64,000 nucleotides of DNA from Thermophilibacter provencensis. Its GTDB lineage: Bacteria > Actinomycetota > Coriobacteriia > Coriobacteriales > Atopobiaceae. The stretch spans positions 1 through 64,000 of the forward strand of contig NZ_JAUDEA010000005.1 of NCBI RefSeq assembly GCF_030372065.1, given 5' to 3'. The position numbers and the translations under genes were made by a program. This document shows, in pieces, positions 63,460 through 64,000 of this stretch. Under the pieces are notes generated by a model. That model saw nothing but the letters and a program-made list of their open reading frames with translations. It was not told where the DNA came from and ran no database searches. Position 1 is the first letter of the stretch; each line of letters starts with the position of its first letter.

Positions 63460-63489
63460 ACGGTGTCTTGCTTCGTGGGAGGGGGTCGT

Positions 63490-64000
63490 ATGTCCAGGCG
63501 TGGGGGAGGCTGCCTTACGGCCGCTGCCGTAGCGCTCTCGCTTGTCGTGCTCGCGCTCGCCGCGGGGCTCGTTTGCCTCGTGCTTACCAACGGAGCGCCC
63601 ACGGCAGAGGTGGGGGCGCCCCTTGAGGAGGAGCTCGTCCCCAAGGCCTTTGACGAGTACGCGTGGGGAGAGCTCTCCGAGGTCGCCGCCATGATCTCCT
63701 CCGCCCCCTCGGACGAGGAGGGACGCGCCATAGCCGAGAAGTACGGCGTTTCTGTGGGGAGCGTCCGGCCCCTTGCGCTTGACGACGGCAGGACCTGCTC
63801 GCTCACCGTGGTTGGCATCCGCGCGGACGAGCGTGCCGACGGCTCGGGCGTGTCCGGGCTCACGCTCATGGCCTCGCCCATCTCCGTCAGGGCCATGAAC
63901 GAGGAGGAGACCAATGCCGGGGGCTGGGAGTCCTCGGACCTTAGGTCCTGGCTCGCCGCGGAGGGCATGGGCCTGCTCCCTGGCGAGCTTGCCGAGGCGA
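63490..64000 (+). CDS. Membrane-anchored protein with DUF6273-like domain, 3' end cut by window
   Basis: The open frame runs off the right edge, with 170 residues visible. MSRRGGGCLTAAAVALSLVV starts a single hydrophobic segment (about residues 9-33), so the rest is probably extracytoplasmic. ASPISVRAMNEEETNAGGWE followed by SSDLRSWL resembles the DUF6273 region, known from secreted or surface proteins of gut anaerobes. GGAGGGGG lies just before the ATG. Function unknown. Confidence 0.75.
   Translation, partial: MSRRGGGCLTAAAVALSLVVLALAAGLVCLVLTNGAPTAEVGAPLEEELVPKAFDEYAWGELSEVAAMISSAPSDEEGRAIAEKYGVSVGSVRPLALDDGRTCSLTVVGIRADERADGSGVSGLTLMASPISVRAMNEEETNAGGWESSDLRSWLAAEGMGLLPGELAEA

Overview
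The window is high-GC DNA with actinobacterial-style codon use and strong AGGAGG-type ribosome binding sites. The gene repertoire (arginine deiminase pathway, pyruvate phosphate dikinase, TIGR03960/TIGR03936 radical-SAM pair, single-cluster ferredoxin, mreBCD-mrdA-rodA, obg-proBA-nadD-yqeK-rsfS) points to an anaerobic or fermentative member of the Coriobacteriia, most like Olsenella, Atopobium and relatives. That placement is inferred from gene content only. The first 80 bases are almost pure C and look like a contig-end artefact.

Layout. 0.1-5.5 kb: phosphotransacetylase, UDP-galactopyranose mutase with a family-2 glycosyltransferase, a P1-family peptidase, Maf, ferredoxin. 5.7-10.7 kb (minus strand): an internally shortened GNAT protein, a nucleotidyltransferase, an RNA uracil-C5 methyltransferase and polyphosphate kinase. 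10.8-15.3 kb: arginine deiminase and ornithine carbamoyltransferase, TrpRS, and 5-formyl-THF cyclo-ligase. 15.4-24.8 kb (minus strand): an aromatic amino acid cluster with all seven shikimate activities plus both branch enzymes, read aroF-tyrA-aroB-aroA-aroC, then pheA, an aroE-aroK fusion, and aroQ fused behind a PTS EIIB-like domain. 24.9 kb: tRNA-Arg(CCG). 25.2-31.2 kb: a P-type ATPase, aconitase and a zinc-ribbon membrane protein. 31.3-39.1 kb: cyclophilin, a TPR membrane protein and the rod-shape elongasome set mreB-mreC-mreD-mrdA-rodA. 39.1-43.4 kb: a DUF697-like protein, the radical-SAM pair, and L21/L27. 43.4-44.2 kb: a non-coding gap with two families of short repeats. 44.2-49.7 kb: obg-proB-proA-nadD-yqeK-rsfS. 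49.7-52.9 kb (minus strand): DNA polymerase IV and a two-component system. 53.1-58.7 kb: rpsP-khpA-rimM-trmD-lepB-glyQ-glyS. 58.7-64 kb: the N-terminal half of a PPDK regulatory protein, ppdK, a dGTPase and a truncated membrane-anchored protein.

Most genes are standard housekeeping. The unusual parts are: (1) a type II dehydroquinase with an N-terminal PTS EIIB domain that keeps its phosphorylatable Cys, which could link PEP/PTS status to shikimate flux; (2) a PDRP protein that stops before its P-loop catalytic half but still sits next to ppdK; (3) six copies of a 26-bp repeat in two facing orientations at about 41-bp period downstream of rpmA; (4) several large intergenic inverted repeats, three of them nested, including a 28-bp perfect dyad, and a 153-bp element with 47-bp arms; (5) a 31-bp palindrome found both upstream of trpS and inside the start of tyrA.

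Proposed starts were chosen from ribosome binding sites and family alignment from memory. No database search was run, so family names are based on motif recognition.
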